The notes: generated by a model from the letters alone, not told the origin. Numbered from the stretch's first letter, positions 30,385-40,289 are shown. The stretch: DNA of 64,000 bases from CAMDBL01 sp964498125 (GCA_964498125.1 CAZCGE010000113.1:21775-85774), one strand, 5' to 3'. Program-made: numbers and translations.

Positions 30385-31086
30385 TCAAGACCTGAGCGCG
30401 GACAGGATGGCCTCGGTGTCCATGCGCTTGCGGTAGTCCGGATCGACGAAGCGAGCCTTGACCACGCCGTTCTGGCCAACGACGAACGTGGCCGGGATCG
30501 GCAAGGTCCAGGTGTCATTGTCCTGGAACGGCGAGATGTCCCAACCCGCCATTGTCATGGCCAGCCGCTTCTCGTCATTGATCCGGATCGCCAGATTCAA
30601 TTCCAGGGCATAGCTGCTGTCGAGATCGGTCAGGACCGGAAACGCGGCCGTGGCATCGGCCTTCAGCTCGCTGGTGAACTTATTCACCTCCGGTGTGATG
30701 GCGACGATCTGTGCCCCGGCGGCCTTGATCTCGGGCTCGATCCGCGCCAGCGCGACCGCATTGATGCGGCAATAGGGACACCAGTGACCACGGTGGAACG
30801 AGACGACCACGGGCCCCTGCCGCCGCAGTTCATCGAGCCCGACCAGCCGGCCTGCTTCGTCCGGCAGCACGAACGGCGGTATGATGTCCCCGACCGCGGG
30901 CGCCAGAGCCCCGGCACCGCTCTCGTTCAGACGCGCCACCATCCGGTCGACAATGTCGGCGAACTCCGGGCTGAGCCGCTTCACGTCGGCAGCAAACGCG
31001 GCCAGCCGCGCGGCGAGCGGGGCGTCCATCTCGCGGCAGCGCTCGGTGCAGGCCTCGAGGACCTCGGCGAAGGATGGCTCGCTCAT
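30385..31086 (-). CDS. Peroxiredoxin-like AhpC/TSA family protein
   Basis: 233 residues. A thioredoxin-fold AhpC/TSA domain covers residues 65-225, with the redox motif C103-P-Y-C106 (FHRGHWCPYCRINA). The N-terminal 60 residues are helical and are seen in the two-cysteine CXXC class of atypical peroxiredoxins. It reduces peroxides or acts as a thiol oxidoreductase. The start overlaps the stop of the LysR gene by ATGA, so regulator and enzyme are coupled and the LysR protein probably controls this gene. Confidence 0.88.
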   Translation of the reverse strand: MSEPSFAEVLEACTERCREMDAPLAARLAAFAADVKRLSPEFADIVDRMVARLNESGAGALAPAVGDIIPPFVLPDEAGRLVGLDELRRQGPVVVSFHRGHWCPYCRINAVALARIEPEIKAAGAQIVAITPEVNKFTSELKADATAAFPVLTDLDSSYALELNLAIRINDEKRLAMTMAGWDISPFQDNDTWTLPIPATFVVGQNGVVKARFVDPDYRKRMDTEAILSALRS

Positions 31087-32000
31087 GGGCGGCGCTCCGA
31101 TGCGGGGTTCAGTGGCTGCGCCACGACCGACCAATCCCGGGCCCGCAGCAGCGTCTTCAGTGTGGTGGCGGCTGGCGAATGCTGCCGGCCAGCGACGGTG
31201 TAGACATGCATCCAGCGCGTCAGTTCGATGTCCTCGATCTCGCCGGCGCACAGGTCCTCGGGCATCGGGCGACCGACCGGCAGCAGGCCAACGCCAAAAT
31301 TGTCGCGGATGAGGCCGGTCAGATCATCGATCAGCGGCACCTCGTGTCGCGTGATCCTGGTCGCGCCGGCGCCGGCCATTTTCTCGACCAGGGCATCCGT
31401 CATGCCGCATTCGGGCCGGCACAGGAGGCGTTCCTTGGCAAGATCTGGAAGCCGAATGGGCTGATGCTGGGCTAGCGGGTGTTGCCGGCTGAGGACCAGC
31501 CCGAATGCGTCCTCGAAGAGGGCCTTGGCGTCCAGTCGCTCCCACGTATCGCCCAATGGACCGGCGATCGCGATTTCGGATTCGCCGCTTTTCAGTCGCT
31601 CGGCGATGACGCTCGGCGGCCCCCGGACGATTCTGATCTCGATTTGCGGAAAGGCGCGCGTGATCTCGGCCAGCACCGGCGACAGCAGGCTCATTTCCAG
31701 CGACCGCGACAGCGCCAGATGCAGGGGCGCATGGCCTTCCTTGAGATAGGACTTGGCCAGGGATCTTGCCGCCGCCGTGCTGTCGTAGCATTGGCGCAGC
31801 GCCGGCAGCACGGCCTGGCCGAGGTCGGTGATGTGCGTCAGCGCGCGTTCGCGGCGGAACAGTTCTCCGCCAAGCTCGGCTTCGAGCTGCTTGATGGCCC
31901 GCGACAGCGACGGCTGCGAGACGTGGCAATCTTCAGCCGCCCGGGTAAAATTCAACGTCTCGCAGACCGCCAGAAAATAACGGACCTGGTGAAATTCCAT
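31083..32000 (-). CDS. LysR-family transcriptional regulator
   Basis: 305 residues, standard length. N-terminal winged helix-turn-helix MEFHQVRYFLAVCETLNF, TRAAEDCHVSQPSLSRAIKQ and LEAELGGELFRRE. The effector-binding domain spans about 90-300. The OxyR-like N-terminus and the coupled peroxiredoxin suggest an oxidative-stress regulator, but I did not identify the pair of OxyR redox cysteines with certainty. It is upstream of and overlapping the peroxiredoxin gene. Confidence 0.92.
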   Translation of the reverse strand: MEFHQVRYFLAVCETLNFTRAAEDCHVSQPSLSRAIKQLEAELGGELFRRERALTHITDLGQAVLPALRQCYDSTAAARSLAKSYLKEGHAPLHLALSRSLEMSLLSPVLAEITRAFPQIEIRIVRGPPSVIAERLKSGESEIAIAGPLGDTWERLDAKALFEDAFGLVLSRQHPLAQHQPIRLPDLAKERLLCRPECGMTDALVEKMAGAGATRITRHEVPLIDDLTGLIRDNFGVGLLPVGRPMPEDLCAGEIEDIELTRWMHVYTVAGRQHSPAATTLKTLLRARDWSVVAQPLNPASERRP

Positions 32001-32198
32001 CCGAGGCTTCCCCAGTGAACCCGTGCGTCGCCACTTGCGCGCGCCAGCGGCCCGCTCGACTATATCGACGTCGGCAAGGATCAAATTAGCCGACAAACGG
32101 CCCTCGGGCAAATGCGGCCAGAGCGGGGAAAAATGAATACTGGCGGGGATTGAGTCTGGCAGCATGGTTTTGCGGACGCATCGGTCAATCTCACTGGA

Positions 32199-33443
32199 TC
32201 AGGCGGAACGATGCAGCGCCTTGCCGCTCGCGTCTGCCATGGCGGAAGCCGCCGGGGCGGGCGGCGCGGCAATGGCCGTCCGGCTCGACGTGTCGGCGGT
32301 ACGCCATTCGTCGGCAGATTCGTGCAAGATGACGCCCGCCAGGGGATCGAACGCACCCTTCCAAGGCGCTTGCGTGATGGCGCTGCGGGCGCTGGCATAA
32401 CCGGCGTCCCAGCGGCGGCGAATTCCGGTTGGGCTGAAATCAATGTCCTTCATCTGATCATCGTGGTCGAGGCTCGGCGCCATCAGGCGAACGACATGCA
32501 TGCGCGTGAGGCAGCCGTGGGCGGCCAGCTCCTGCACCTCCGGCCGGGCGTGCATGTCCCGCGGCAGCAGGCTGGCCAGTTCCTTGATGACGTGACGCAG
32601 CTGATGCGTCTGCTGCTGGCGGGCGATGTGATTGGCGACGCGGCTCGAATATTGGACATCTTTCTGCCGATGCATCACCTCCTGCATGGTCTGCGGTTCC
32701 CGACCCACGGGGTTCCACAGATGAACGGCAAAGATCAGCGAGCTGCGGCGGGGATAGTCGTCGAAAATGACCTCACTCGGCGTGTTCGAGAGAATGCCGC
32801 CATCCCAGTAGAGTTCGCCGTCGATGCGGACGGCGGGGAACGCCGGCGGTAGCGCGCCTGATGCCATGATGTGCTTGACATCGAGTGTCGTCTCCCGGCT
32901 GTCGAAGTAGCGCATCTGGCTGGTGCGGATTTGCGCCGCCCCCACCGTCAGCCGCGGCTTGCGGCGGTTGAGCAGCTTAAAATCCACCAGATCGAGCAGC
33001 GTCTGTTCCAGTGGCTTTGTCGAATAATAACCGGCGTGATCAGCGCCCAGCGGCAGCGTATTGCCCAGGAATGCCAGCGGATTGGTTTGAAAGAAACCGG
33101 GAAGGCCACTCGAGAACGTCGTACAGTTCGACAGGGATTGCGCGATGCTCTCCAGTCCCGGCCAGCCGTAAAGCGGCGACTTCAGCGACATGCGTTGCCA
33201 GAATTCTTCCAGCGCGGGCAGGCGGTTGTGTGGCTCGTTGCCGGCGATCAGGCTGGCATTGATGGCGCCAATCGAGGTGCCGACGATCCAGTCCGGCTCG
33301 ACGCCAGCCTCATGCAGCGCCTGATAGACGCCGGCTTGGTAGGCGCCCAACGCACCGCCGCCCTGGAAGACGATGACGAACTGCCCGGCTTCGGCGACCG
33401 GGTTTACTGCGTTGCCGATGGCAGCACTGCGTTGCTTCTGCAT
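32199..33443 (-). CDS. Patatin-like phospholipase
   Basis: 414 residues. Oxyanion-hole motif GGGALG at residues 28-33, nucleophile elbow GTSIG with S57, and the dyad aspartate in YWDGGILSN. The C-terminal third (about 270-390, DDQMKDIDFSPTGIRRRWDAGY) matches the DUF3734-type extension of bacterial patatins. Cytoplasmic or membrane-associated lipid acyl hydrolase; these proteins occur in polyhydroxyalkanoate and membrane-lipid turnover. GGAGG lies directly before the chosen ATG. Single gene, same direction as asd. Confidence 0.9.
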   Translation of the reverse strand: MQKQRSAAIGNAVNPVAEAGQFVIVFQGGGALGAYQAGVYQALHEAGVEPDWIVGTSIGAINASLIAGNEPHNRLPALEEFWQRMSLKSPLYGWPGLESIAQSLSNCTTFSSGLPGFFQTNPLAFLGNTLPLGADHAGYYSTKPLEQTLLDLVDFKLLNRRKPRLTVGAAQIRTSQMRYFDSRETTLDVKHIMASGALPPAFPAVRIDGELYWDGGILSNTPSEVIFDDYPRRSSLIFAVHLWNPVGREPQTMQEVMHRQKDVQYSSRVANHIARQQQTHQLRHVIKELASLLPRDMHARPEVQELAAHGCLTRMHVVRLMAPSLDHDDQMKDIDFSPTGIRRRWDAGYASARSAITQAPWKGAFDPLAGVILHESADEWRTADTSSRTAIAAPPAPAASAMADASGKALHRSA

Positions 33444-33627
33444 GTCGTCCTCCGAAGCCGGCACAAAATGACCGCCCACTCCGACAACCGGGCACGGCGC
33501 AGGCATGATCGTGCCTGACGCCACCGCCGATCGAAAATACCGCCTGGCTATCGGTTCGATGCCAAACCAGCATCAGCCGGCATCGCAATGTGTGAATCGC
33601 GCCTGAGCCGGCAGCCGATGCCAGGTC

Positions 33628-34668
33628 TCAGGCGGCCTTGCGCATCAGGTTGCGATTGATCAGCGTCTCGGCGATCTGCACCGCGTTGAGGGCGGCGCCC
33701 TTCAGCAGGTTGTCCGAGACGATCCACATCGCCAAGCCGTTCTCCACGGTGGCGTCCTCGCGGATGCGGCTGACGTAGGTGGCGAACTCGCCGGCCGCCT
33801 CGATCGGCGTGACGTAGCCGCCGGCCTCGCGCTTATCGACCACCATCACGCCGGGCGCCTCGCGCAGGATCGTGCGGGCCTCTTCCACCGTGATCGGCTT
33901 TTCGAACTCGATGTTGACCGCCTCGGAGTGGCCGACGAACACCGGCACGCGCACACAGGTCGCCGTCAGCTTGATCTTCGGGTCGAGGATCTTCTTGGTC
34001 TCGACCAGCATCTTCCATTCCTCCTTGGTGTAGCCGTCCTCCATGAAGACGTCGATGTGAGGAATGACGTTGAAGGCGATCTCCTTGGGGAACTTGCTCG
34101 GCGCGACTTCCCGGCCCGGCACGTACTTGCCCTTGGTCTGCATGAACAACTCGTCCATGGCATCCTTGCCGGCGCCGGACACGGATTGATAGGTCGAGAC
34201 CACGACGCGCTTGATGGTCGCCGCATCGTGCAGCGGCTTCAGGATGACGACAAGCTGGGCTGTCGAGCAGTTCGGATTGGCAATGATGTTCTTGCGGGTC
34301 TTGCGCGCCATGTAAGTCTCGAGCACCTGCGCGTTGACCTCGGGCACGATCAGCGGCACGTCCAGGTCGTAGCGCCAGGCCGAGGAATTATCGATGACCA
34401 TGCAGCCGGTGGCGCCGATCTTCGGGCTCCACTCCTTGGAGGGACCCGACCCGGCACTCATTAGGCAGAAGTCAACCTTGGAAAAGTCGAACCGTTCCAA
34501 GGCTTTGCACTTCAATGTGGTGTCGCCGAACGAGACTTCCTTGCCGAGCGAGCGGCGTGAGGCAACGGCGTAAACTTCGTCGATGGGGAATGTCCGCTCG
34601 GCGAGAACATTCAATATTTCGCGACCCACGTTACCCGTGGCGCCGACAACCGCGACCTTGTAGCCCAT
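33628..34668 (-). CDS. asd: Aspartate-semialdehyde dehydrogenase
   Basis: Reduces aspartyl phosphate to aspartate semialdehyde for lysine/diaminopimelate, threonine and methionine synthesis. 346 residues. NADP-binding GATGNVGREIL at 9-19, SAGSGPSKEW, IDNSSAWR, active-site C134 (NPNCSTAQLV), SGAGKDAMDEL and VPVFVGHSEAVNIEF. It is monocistronic here. dapF of the same pathway lies 12 kb away. Confidence 0.97.
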   Translation of the reverse strand: MGYKVAVVGATGNVGREILNVLAERTFPIDEVYAVASRRSLGKEVSFGDTTLKCKALERFDFSKVDFCLMSAGSGPSKEWSPKIGATGCMVIDNSSAWRYDLDVPLIVPEVNAQVLETYMARKTRKNIIANPNCSTAQLVVILKPLHDAATIKRVVVSTYQSVSGAGKDAMDELFMQTKGKYVPGREVAPSKFPKEIAFNVIPHIDVFMEDGYTKEEWKMLVETKKILDPKIKLTATCVRVPVFVGHSEAVNIEFEKPITVEEARTILREAPGVMVVDKREAGGYVTPIEAAGEFATYVSRIREDATVENGLAMWIVSDNLLKGAALNAVQIAETLINRNLMRKAA

Positions 34669-34946
34669 CTGCAGCAGTCCCTTCCTGGCTTGTCATCCCG
34701 GTCTCGTCCCGACGCCCGGGCCTCGGCATGCACTGGCGCGATCACTTACGCGCGCCGCGCCGTTGATACAAGTTGCTTTCACGTCTCGGTCGCCCCGAAA
34801 CGGGACGTAGACCGGGGTTTCAGGATCGGGCTATCCTGGCGGCGCCGTCGCGGCGGACAGGCGCCCGTCATGCCGAACCGGGCCTGTCCCGCGAAACAAA
34901 AGGCAAGCCGCGCTGTCCTGTGACGCGCGAACCAGGGAGGAAGCCG

Positions 34947-36596
34947 ATGCGGGTCATGGATGCGATCGCCGAGATCCTGAAGAAAGAGGGCGTCGAGCAG
35001 TTGTTCTGCTACCCGACCACGCCCATCATCGAGGCTGCCGCCGCTATTGGCATCCGCCCGATCATCTGCCGGCAGGAGCGGGCCGGCGTCGACATGGCGC
35101 ACGGCTTTGCACGCACCACCAACGGCCAGCCGCCGGCGGTTTTCGCCATGCAATATGGCCCTGGCGCCGAGAATGCATTCCCCGGTGTGGCCAGCGCCTT
35201 CTCGGACTCCGCACCCGTGCTGCTCCTTCCCCTCGGCCATCCGCGCGACACCGCGCAGACGTTTCCGATGTTTCGTTCCGCCGTCAGCTATGCGGCGGTG
35301 ACCAAGTCGGTCGAGACGCTGAACGTGCCGGGCGAGGTCGGCAATGTCATGCGCCGCGCCTTCAGCAATCTGAAGAACGGCCGGTTGGGTCCGGTGATGG
35401 TCGAGGTGCCGGCCGACGTGGTGGGTCATGACCTGGGCGACTTCAAGCTCGATCACCAGGTCGTGCGCCGTTCGCGGCCCGCCGGCGACCCCAAGGATAT
35501 CGACGCGGCGGCCGCCATGCTGGTCGCGGCCAAGTCGCCGCTGCTGCTGGCCGGCCACGGCGTGCTGTACGCCGAGGCGGCGCCGCAGCTGCAAGCGCTC
35601 GCCGAGGCGCTGGGCGCGCCGGTGATGACCACCACCGACGGCAAGAGCGCATTTCCAGAGGATCATCCGCTGTCGGTCGGCAGCGGCGGCATCGTCTTCA
35701 CGGGGGCTGGCCACAACATGCTGGCCAAGGCCGACGTCGTGCTGGCCATCGCCTGCTCTCTCACCAACCACCGCATCACCACGCCGGTGCTGCCCAAGGG
35801 CGTCAAGGTCATCCATGCGACCAACGACGACCGCGATTTGAACAAGGCCTATGCCGCCGATCTGCCGATCCTGGGCGATGCCAAGCTCGTGCTCGCCGCC
35901 CTCGTCGCGGCGGTCGGCGACCGGCTGAAGGGCAAGCCGAAGACAACCGCGGCCGCCAAGGACATCGCGGCGCACCGGGAGGCATGGCTCGCCAAGTGGG
36001 CGGCCAAGCTCGAGTCCAAGGAGCGGCCGATCAATCCCTACCACGTGATCCACGAGTTCGGCCGCGTGGTGCCGCCGGGCGAAGCCATCGTCACCCACGA
36101 TTCCGGCTCGCCGCGCGACCAGATCCTGCCTTTTTATCGCTCGGCGACGCCGCGCAGCTACATGGGCTGGGGCAAGTCGCACCAGCTCGGCACCGGGCTC
36201 GGCTTGACGATCGGCGCGAAGATGGCGGCTCCCGACAAGTTCTGCGTCAATTTCATGGGCGATGCGGCGTTCGGCATGACCGGCCTCGATTTCGAAACGG
36301 CCGTGCGCTGCCGCGTGCCGATCTGCACCATCGTGCTCAATAATTCGACCATGGCGATCGAGATCAACCACATGAAGCTGTCGCACGAGAAGTACAAATC
36401 GCGCGACATCGGCGGCAACTATGCCAGCCTCGCGCGCGAACTCGGCGGCTGGAGCGAGCGGGTGGAGGACCCCGCGCAGGTGGCGCCGGCCATCGCGCGG
36501 GCGCGGCGCGAGACGGAGGCCGGCCGCACCTGCCTCATCGAATTCATCACCAGCGCGGAGACCGCATTTTCACATCGCCTGGGAGTCGCCGACTAG
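34947..36596 (+). CDS. Thiamine-diphosphate-dependent enzyme (acetolactate synthase-like)
   Basis: 549 residues in three ThDP-enzyme domains: PYR domain 1-170 with the cofactor-activating glutamate E44 (CRQERAGVDMAHGFAR), central domain 190-330, and PP domain 370-540 with a GDAAF to NN cofactor motif (MGDAAFGMTGLDF, IVLNN). The common GDG is GDA here. Decarboxylation or carboligation of a 2-keto acid is expected; the substrate is not assigned, since no acetolactate regulatory subunit is adjacent. GGGAGG lies before the ATG. It converges with the TctA gene, leaving 24 bases between. Confidence 0.87.
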   Translation: MRVMDAIAEILKKEGVEQLFCYPTTPIIEAAAAIGIRPIICRQERAGVDMAHGFARTTNGQPPAVFAMQYGPGAENAFPGVASAFSDSAPVLLLPLGHPRDTAQTFPMFRSAVSYAAVTKSVETLNVPGEVGNVMRRAFSNLKNGRLGPVMVEVPADVVGHDLGDFKLDHQVVRRSRPAGDPKDIDAAAAMLVAAKSPLLLAGHGVLYAEAAPQLQALAEALGAPVMTTTDGKSAFPEDHPLSVGSGGIVFTGAGHNMLAKADVVLAIACSLTNHRITTPVLPKGVKVIHATNDDRDLNKAYAADLPILGDAKLVLAALVAAVGDRLKGKPKTTAAAKDIAAHREAWLAKWAAKLESKERPINPYHVIHEFGRVVPPGEAIVTHDSGSPRDQILPFYRSATPRSYMGWGKSHQLGTGLGLTIGAKMAAPDKFCVNFMGDAAFGMTGLDFETAVRCRVPICTIVLNNSTMAIEINHMKLSHEKYKSRDIGGNYASLARELGGWSERVEDPAQVAPAIARARRETEAGRTCLIEFITSAETAFSHRLGVAD

Positions 36597-36620
36597 AGCC
36601 GTTGCAGCTGGTAGGCGGCT

Positions 36621-38132
36621 TCAGGCGCCCTCCTCCTTGAACGCCTCCTCGCGCGTCGACTTGATGGCCGGCACCGCGACCATCAGGATCAGGGCCGCCG
36701 AGGCGATCAGCAGGCCGAGGCAGATCGGCCGGTTGATGAAGATCATCGGATCGCCGCCAGAGATGCGCATGGCGCGCCGCAGGTTCTCCTCCATCAGCGG
36801 CCCGAGCACGAAGCCGAGCAGCAGCGGCGCGCCTTCGCACTTGAGGCGAATGAAGACGTAGCCCATGACGCCGAAGAAGGCGGCCACCAGCACGTCGAAC
36901 GGGTTGTTCTTGATGGAGTAGACGCCGATCAGACAGAACACCAGGATGGCGAGGTAGAGCAGCTTGTAGGGCACGCGCAGCAGCTGGATCCAGATGCCGA
37001 TCATCGGCAGGTTGATGACCAGCAGCATCAGGTTGCCGAGCCACATGCTGACGATCAGACCCCAGAACAGTTGCGGCTTCTCGGTCATCACGGCCGGGCC
37101 CGGCTGGATGCCGTGGATCATCATGGCGCCGACCATCAACGCCATCACTGCGTTGCCTGGGATGCCGAGCGTCAGCATGGGAATGAACGAGGTCTGCGCG
37201 CCGGCATTGTTTGCGGACTCGGGCGCCGCCACACCTTCCACGGCGCCCTTGCCGAACTGCTCGGGATTCTTCGAGATCTTCTTCTCGAGCGCGTAGGCGG
37301 CAAACGCGCTGAGCGTGGCGCCGCCGCCCGGCAGGATGCCGAGGATGGAGCCCAGCGCCGTGCCGCGCAAGGCAGCCGGCACCGCGCGCCAGAACTCCTC
37401 GCGCGTTGGCCACAGCGAGGTGATCTCGCTGGCCACCACCGAACGTTGCTCTTCGGTCTTGGCGAGATTGGCGATGATGTCGCCGAGCCCGAACACGCCG
37501 ATCGCGATCGGCACGAAATCGATGCCGTCGGCCAGCACGTTGAGACCGAAGGTGAAGCGCGTGCCGCCGGAGTTGCCGTCGGTGCCGACCAGGCCGAGCA
37601 GCAGCCCCAGCAGGATCATGGCGATGGCCTTGATCAGCGAGCCGTTGGCCAGCACCACGGCGGCGATCAGGCCGAGCACCATCAGCGCGAAATATTCCGG
37701 CGCGCCGAACCGCATCGCCAGTTCCGATAGCGGTGGCGAGGCGACGCAGATCAGGATTGTCGCGACCGTGCCGGCGAAGAACGAGCCGAGCGCGGCAATC
37801 GTCAGTGCCGCGCCGGCCCGGCCGTTGCGCGCCATCTGGTGGCCGTCGAGACAGGTGACGACGGCGGAGCTCTCACCGGGCAGGTTGACCAGGATCGCCG
37901 TGGTCGAGCCGCCGTATTGCGCGCCGTAGAAGATGGCGGCCAGCATGATCAGGCCGGTGACCGGCTCCATGTAGAATGTCAACGGCAGCAGCATCGCCAC
38001 CGTCGCCACCGGCCCAATGCCCGGCAGCACGCCGATCAGCGTGCCGACGAGACAGCCGACCAGCGCCAGGATCAGATTCATGGGCGTCAGGGCGACACCG
38101 AACCCGAGCATGAGATTGTTGAACAGATCCAT
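36621..38132 (-). CDS. tctA: Tripartite tricarboxylate transporter, large membrane subunit TctA
   Basis: 503 residues, about 11-12 transmembrane helices. Signatures: GVLPGIGPVATVAMLLPLTF near residue 34, GAQYGGSTTAILVNLPGE, ILGILPGGGATLSAFAAY and AAPESANNAGAQTSFIPML. TctA is the main translocation subunit for carboxylates that a periplasmic TctC protein delivers. The ATG is six bases after the TctB stop. No tctC is visible in the window. Confidence 0.95.
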   Translation of the reverse strand: MDLFNNLMLGFGVALTPMNLILALVGCLVGTLIGVLPGIGPVATVAMLLPLTFYMEPVTGLIMLAAIFYGAQYGGSTTAILVNLPGESSAVVTCLDGHQMARNGRAGAALTIAALGSFFAGTVATILICVASPPLSELAMRFGAPEYFALMVLGLIAAVVLANGSLIKAIAMILLGLLLGLVGTDGNSGGTRFTFGLNVLADGIDFVPIAIGVFGLGDIIANLAKTEEQRSVVASEITSLWPTREEFWRAVPAALRGTALGSILGILPGGGATLSAFAAYALEKKISKNPEQFGKGAVEGVAAPESANNAGAQTSFIPMLTLGIPGNAVMALMVGAMMIHGIQPGPAVMTEKPQLFWGLIVSMWLGNLMLLVINLPMIGIWIQLLRVPYKLLYLAILVFCLIGVYSIKNNPFDVLVAAFFGVMGYVFIRLKCEGAPLLLGFVLGPLMEENLRRAMRISGGDPMIFINRPICLGLLIASAALILMVAVPAIKSTREEAFKEEGA

Positions 38133-38137
38133 GGGCG

Positions 38138-38623
38138 TCAGAACCTCGGCCAGACGGGGAAGGGTAAGGCGAGGCCATAGCTGAAGATGCCCCAGCAGGC
38201 GGCGGTCAACACGATCATGGCGATGATCGTCTCGAGCCAGGTCAGCGAGCGGGTCGCAAAGGCGCCCACCAGGATTGTCAGCAACATGCCGATGACGAGG
38301 CCCAGCGACTCGATCGTGAAGGCGAAAACAATGGTCGCCAGCGTCACAAAAAACAGCGCCCGCAGGACCCCGAGATCCTTGCTGCCAATTTCCTCGCTCG
38401 CAGGGACGGGCTTGACCAGACCAATCAGCAGCACGACGCCGCCGAGCGCCAGCAGGGCCCAGCACAGCAGTCGCGGCACATAGCCCGTGCCCATGCGAAC
38501 CGCGGTGCCCACAGGGTAGCTCTGGGCGAGGACCAGCCCGAGGGCAGCCACGCCCATGAACATCAGCCCGACGTAGACGTCCGGGCGCCTCCAGATGGGC
38601 GACGACCTGGATTTATCGCTCAT
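38138..38623 (-). CDS. tctB: Tripartite tricarboxylate transporter, small membrane subunit TctB
   Basis: 161 residues with four transmembrane helices (VYVGLMFMGVAALGLVLAQS, LLCWALLALGGVVLLIGLVK, LFFVTLATIVFAFTIESLGL, IIAMIVLTAACWGIFSYGLA) and the typical loop AVRMGTGYVPRL. Start after GAGGAATTGC. It forms the two-gene unit tctB-tctA. The TctC binding protein that defines the substrate is absent on either side. Confidence 0.9.
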   Translation of the reverse strand: MSDKSRSSPIWRRPDVYVGLMFMGVAALGLVLAQSYPVGTAVRMGTGYVPRLLCWALLALGGVVLLIGLVKPVPASEEIGSKDLGVLRALFFVTLATIVFAFTIESLGLVIGMLLTILVGAFATRSLTWLETIIAMIVLTAACWGIFSYGLALPFPVWPRF

Positions 38624-38766
38624 ATGCAATTCCTCGGATCGTCCTCCGGCGCGCGTGCGTCGCCAAAACCGGCGTCCGGCCGGTTTCGCCGCCACCCTGT
38701 TTATCGGCCAATCACCATGGCTGTGAGGAGTTCGTCAAGCAACAACACTGCCTGTCATGAGCGGGC

Positions 38767-38840
38767 GTAGGTTGGGTTGCGCGCACGGCGCACGGCGTCG
38801 CTTCTTGGCCACGACCGTCGCCGCGCGCAACCCAACCTAC
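38767..38840. repeat. Palindromic intergenic element, family D
   Basis: 74-bp element with a perfect 18-bp terminal inverted repeat, GTAGGTTGGGTTGCGCGC at 38767-38784 and its complement at 38823-38840. It sits between the tctB start and the nitroreductase stop. One end (14 bases) recurs alone at 56113-56126. Confidence 0.85.
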
Positions 38841-38845
38841 CGGGT

Positions 38846-39433
38846 TCAGATCACCTTGGCGATATCCTCGAAATCAAAGCGCGGCAGACGCCCCATGACG
38901 CCGGCGGGATCGCCGTAGCCGACGTTGCAGAGGAAGTTCGACTTGACCGCGGTGCCGTCGAAGAACTCCTTGTCGACGCCGTCGTTGTTGAAGCCCGACA
39001 TGCCGCCGACGTCGAGGCCGATGGCGCGCGCCGCGATCATGAAATAGGCGCCCTGCAGCGTGCCGTTGCGGAAGGCGTGGGTCTGGGCGAAGGCTTCCTT
39101 GCCCTCGTACATGGTCTTGGCGTCGGGCCGCGGCGGGAAGATGCGCGGCAGGTGATCGTAGAACTTCATGTCGTAGCCGATGATGGCGGTGACCGGCGCC
39201 ACCATCGTCTTGTCGACGTTGCCGGGCGTCAGGAACGGCTTCAGCCGCTCCTTGGCCTCCTTGGACCGCGCGAACAGGAAGCGCGCCGGCTGCATGTTCA
39301 TGCTGGTCGGGCCCATCTTCATGATGTCGATGATCTCGCGCAGCTGGGCGTCGGTCACATCCTTGGCCTGCCACTTGTTCTGCGTGCGCGCGTCGAGCAG
39401 CAGCTGCTTCAGGGCATTTTCGTCGATTTTCAT
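38846..39433 (-). CDS. RutE-like nitroreductase family protein (malonic semialdehyde reductase type)
   Basis: 196 residues, the length of RutE/HadB proteins. FMN-binding nitroreductase fold with LLLDARTQNKWQAKDVTD, KMGPTSMNMQPARFLFARS, GNVDKTMVAPVTAIIGYD and FYDHLPRIFP, an arrangement specific to this subgroup. RutE reduces malonic semialdehyde to 3-hydroxypropionate in pyrimidine breakdown. No other rut gene is present, so the physiological substrate is open. It is on the same strand as the Nfu gene 86 bases upstream. Confidence 0.86.
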   Translation of the reverse strand: MKIDENALKQLLLDARTQNKWQAKDVTDAQLREIIDIMKMGPTSMNMQPARFLFARSKEAKERLKPFLTPGNVDKTMVAPVTAIIGYDMKFYDHLPRIFPPRPDAKTMYEGKEAFAQTHAFRNGTLQGAYFMIAARAIGLDVGGMSGFNNDGVDKEFFDGTAVKSNFLCNVGYGDPAGVMGRLPRFDFEDIAKVI

Positions 39434-39519
39434 GGGCGTCTCGGCCTCGTCTCGGTGGGTTGTGGGACAAAGAAAAGCCCCGCCGCGAGCGGGGCCTGGG
39501 AAAGGTCTATAGCAGGGGC

Positions 39520-40074
39520 TCACGCCGCCTGCACCTCCTGCACCTCGGGGCAGAAATGCTTCAAAAGGTTCTCGATGCCGTGGCGCAGCGTCGCCGTCGA
39601 GCTCGGGCAGCCGGCGCAGGCGCCGCGCATGTGCAGGTAGACGACGCCGTCGCGGAAGCCCTGGAACGTAATGTCGCCGCCGTCCTGGGCCACCGCCGGC
39701 CGCACGCGCGTCTCCAACAGCTCCTTGATGGTCTTGACGGTCTCCTCGTCAGCCGGGTCGTAGCCGCCGGCGCTGGCATCGTTGGCGCCGTCGCTGGCCA
39801 CCACCGGGGCACCCGACATGTAGTGCTCCATGATGGCGCCGAGGATGGCCGGCTTCAGGTGCTGCCACTCCGCCTCGCCCTTGGAAACCGAGATGAAGTC
39901 GGCACCGAGGAACACACCCGTCACGCCGTCGATGTCGAACAGTCGTTGCGCCAACGGTGAGGCGCCGGCCTCTGTCGCGGCACGGTATTCGGCCGTCCCA
40001 TCCGCCAGGACAGGCTTGCCGGGGATGAATTTCAGCGTCGCCGGATTCGGCGTCGGCTCGGTCTGGATGAACAT
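39520..40074 (-). CDS. NifU-like Fe-S cluster carrier (Nfu/NfuA type)
   Basis: 184 residues. N-terminal Nfu_N domain (FIQTEPTPNPATLKFIPGK, about 1-88) and C-terminal NifU domain (about 112-180) with the cluster-binding C153-A-G-C156 (MRGACAGCPSS). This is the mitochondrial NFU1-like arrangement usual in alphaproteobacteria. It carries and delivers 4Fe-4S clusters to client enzymes; RimO and the KamA-like enzyme in this window are possible clients. The start matches the conserved MFIQTE. Confidence 0.94.
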   Translation of the reverse strand: MFIQTEPTPNPATLKFIPGKPVLADGTAEYRAATEAGASPLAQRLFDIDGVTGVFLGADFISVSKGEAEWQHLKPAILGAIMEHYMSGAPVVASDGANDASAGGYDPADEETVKTIKELLETRVRPAVAQDGGDITFQGFRDGVVYLHMRGACAGCPSSTATLRHGIENLLKHFCPEVQEVQAA

Positions 40075-40289
40075 GGCAGGTCTCCGAGTGCTGCGCCGCT
40101 GGCTTGGCCGTGAACTGGGCGGCCGCGACGCAGTTTGGAATTGTTCTAGGTCACAGCGGTGTACATAGGCCCGGCGCACCCAAAAGTCGAGGGGCACGGT
40201 CGGGAATTGATGGGGGGACGACGAGGAAGTTTGGCTGGAAAGTCATCTGACCAGCTTCACAGCATCCCCGCTCCTGCTATAAATCGTGC

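Noticed and set aside
34779..36386. Minus-strand 535-codon frame opposite the ThDP enzyme
   Set aside because: Shadow; the plus strand has the E44, GDA and NN cofactor motifs.
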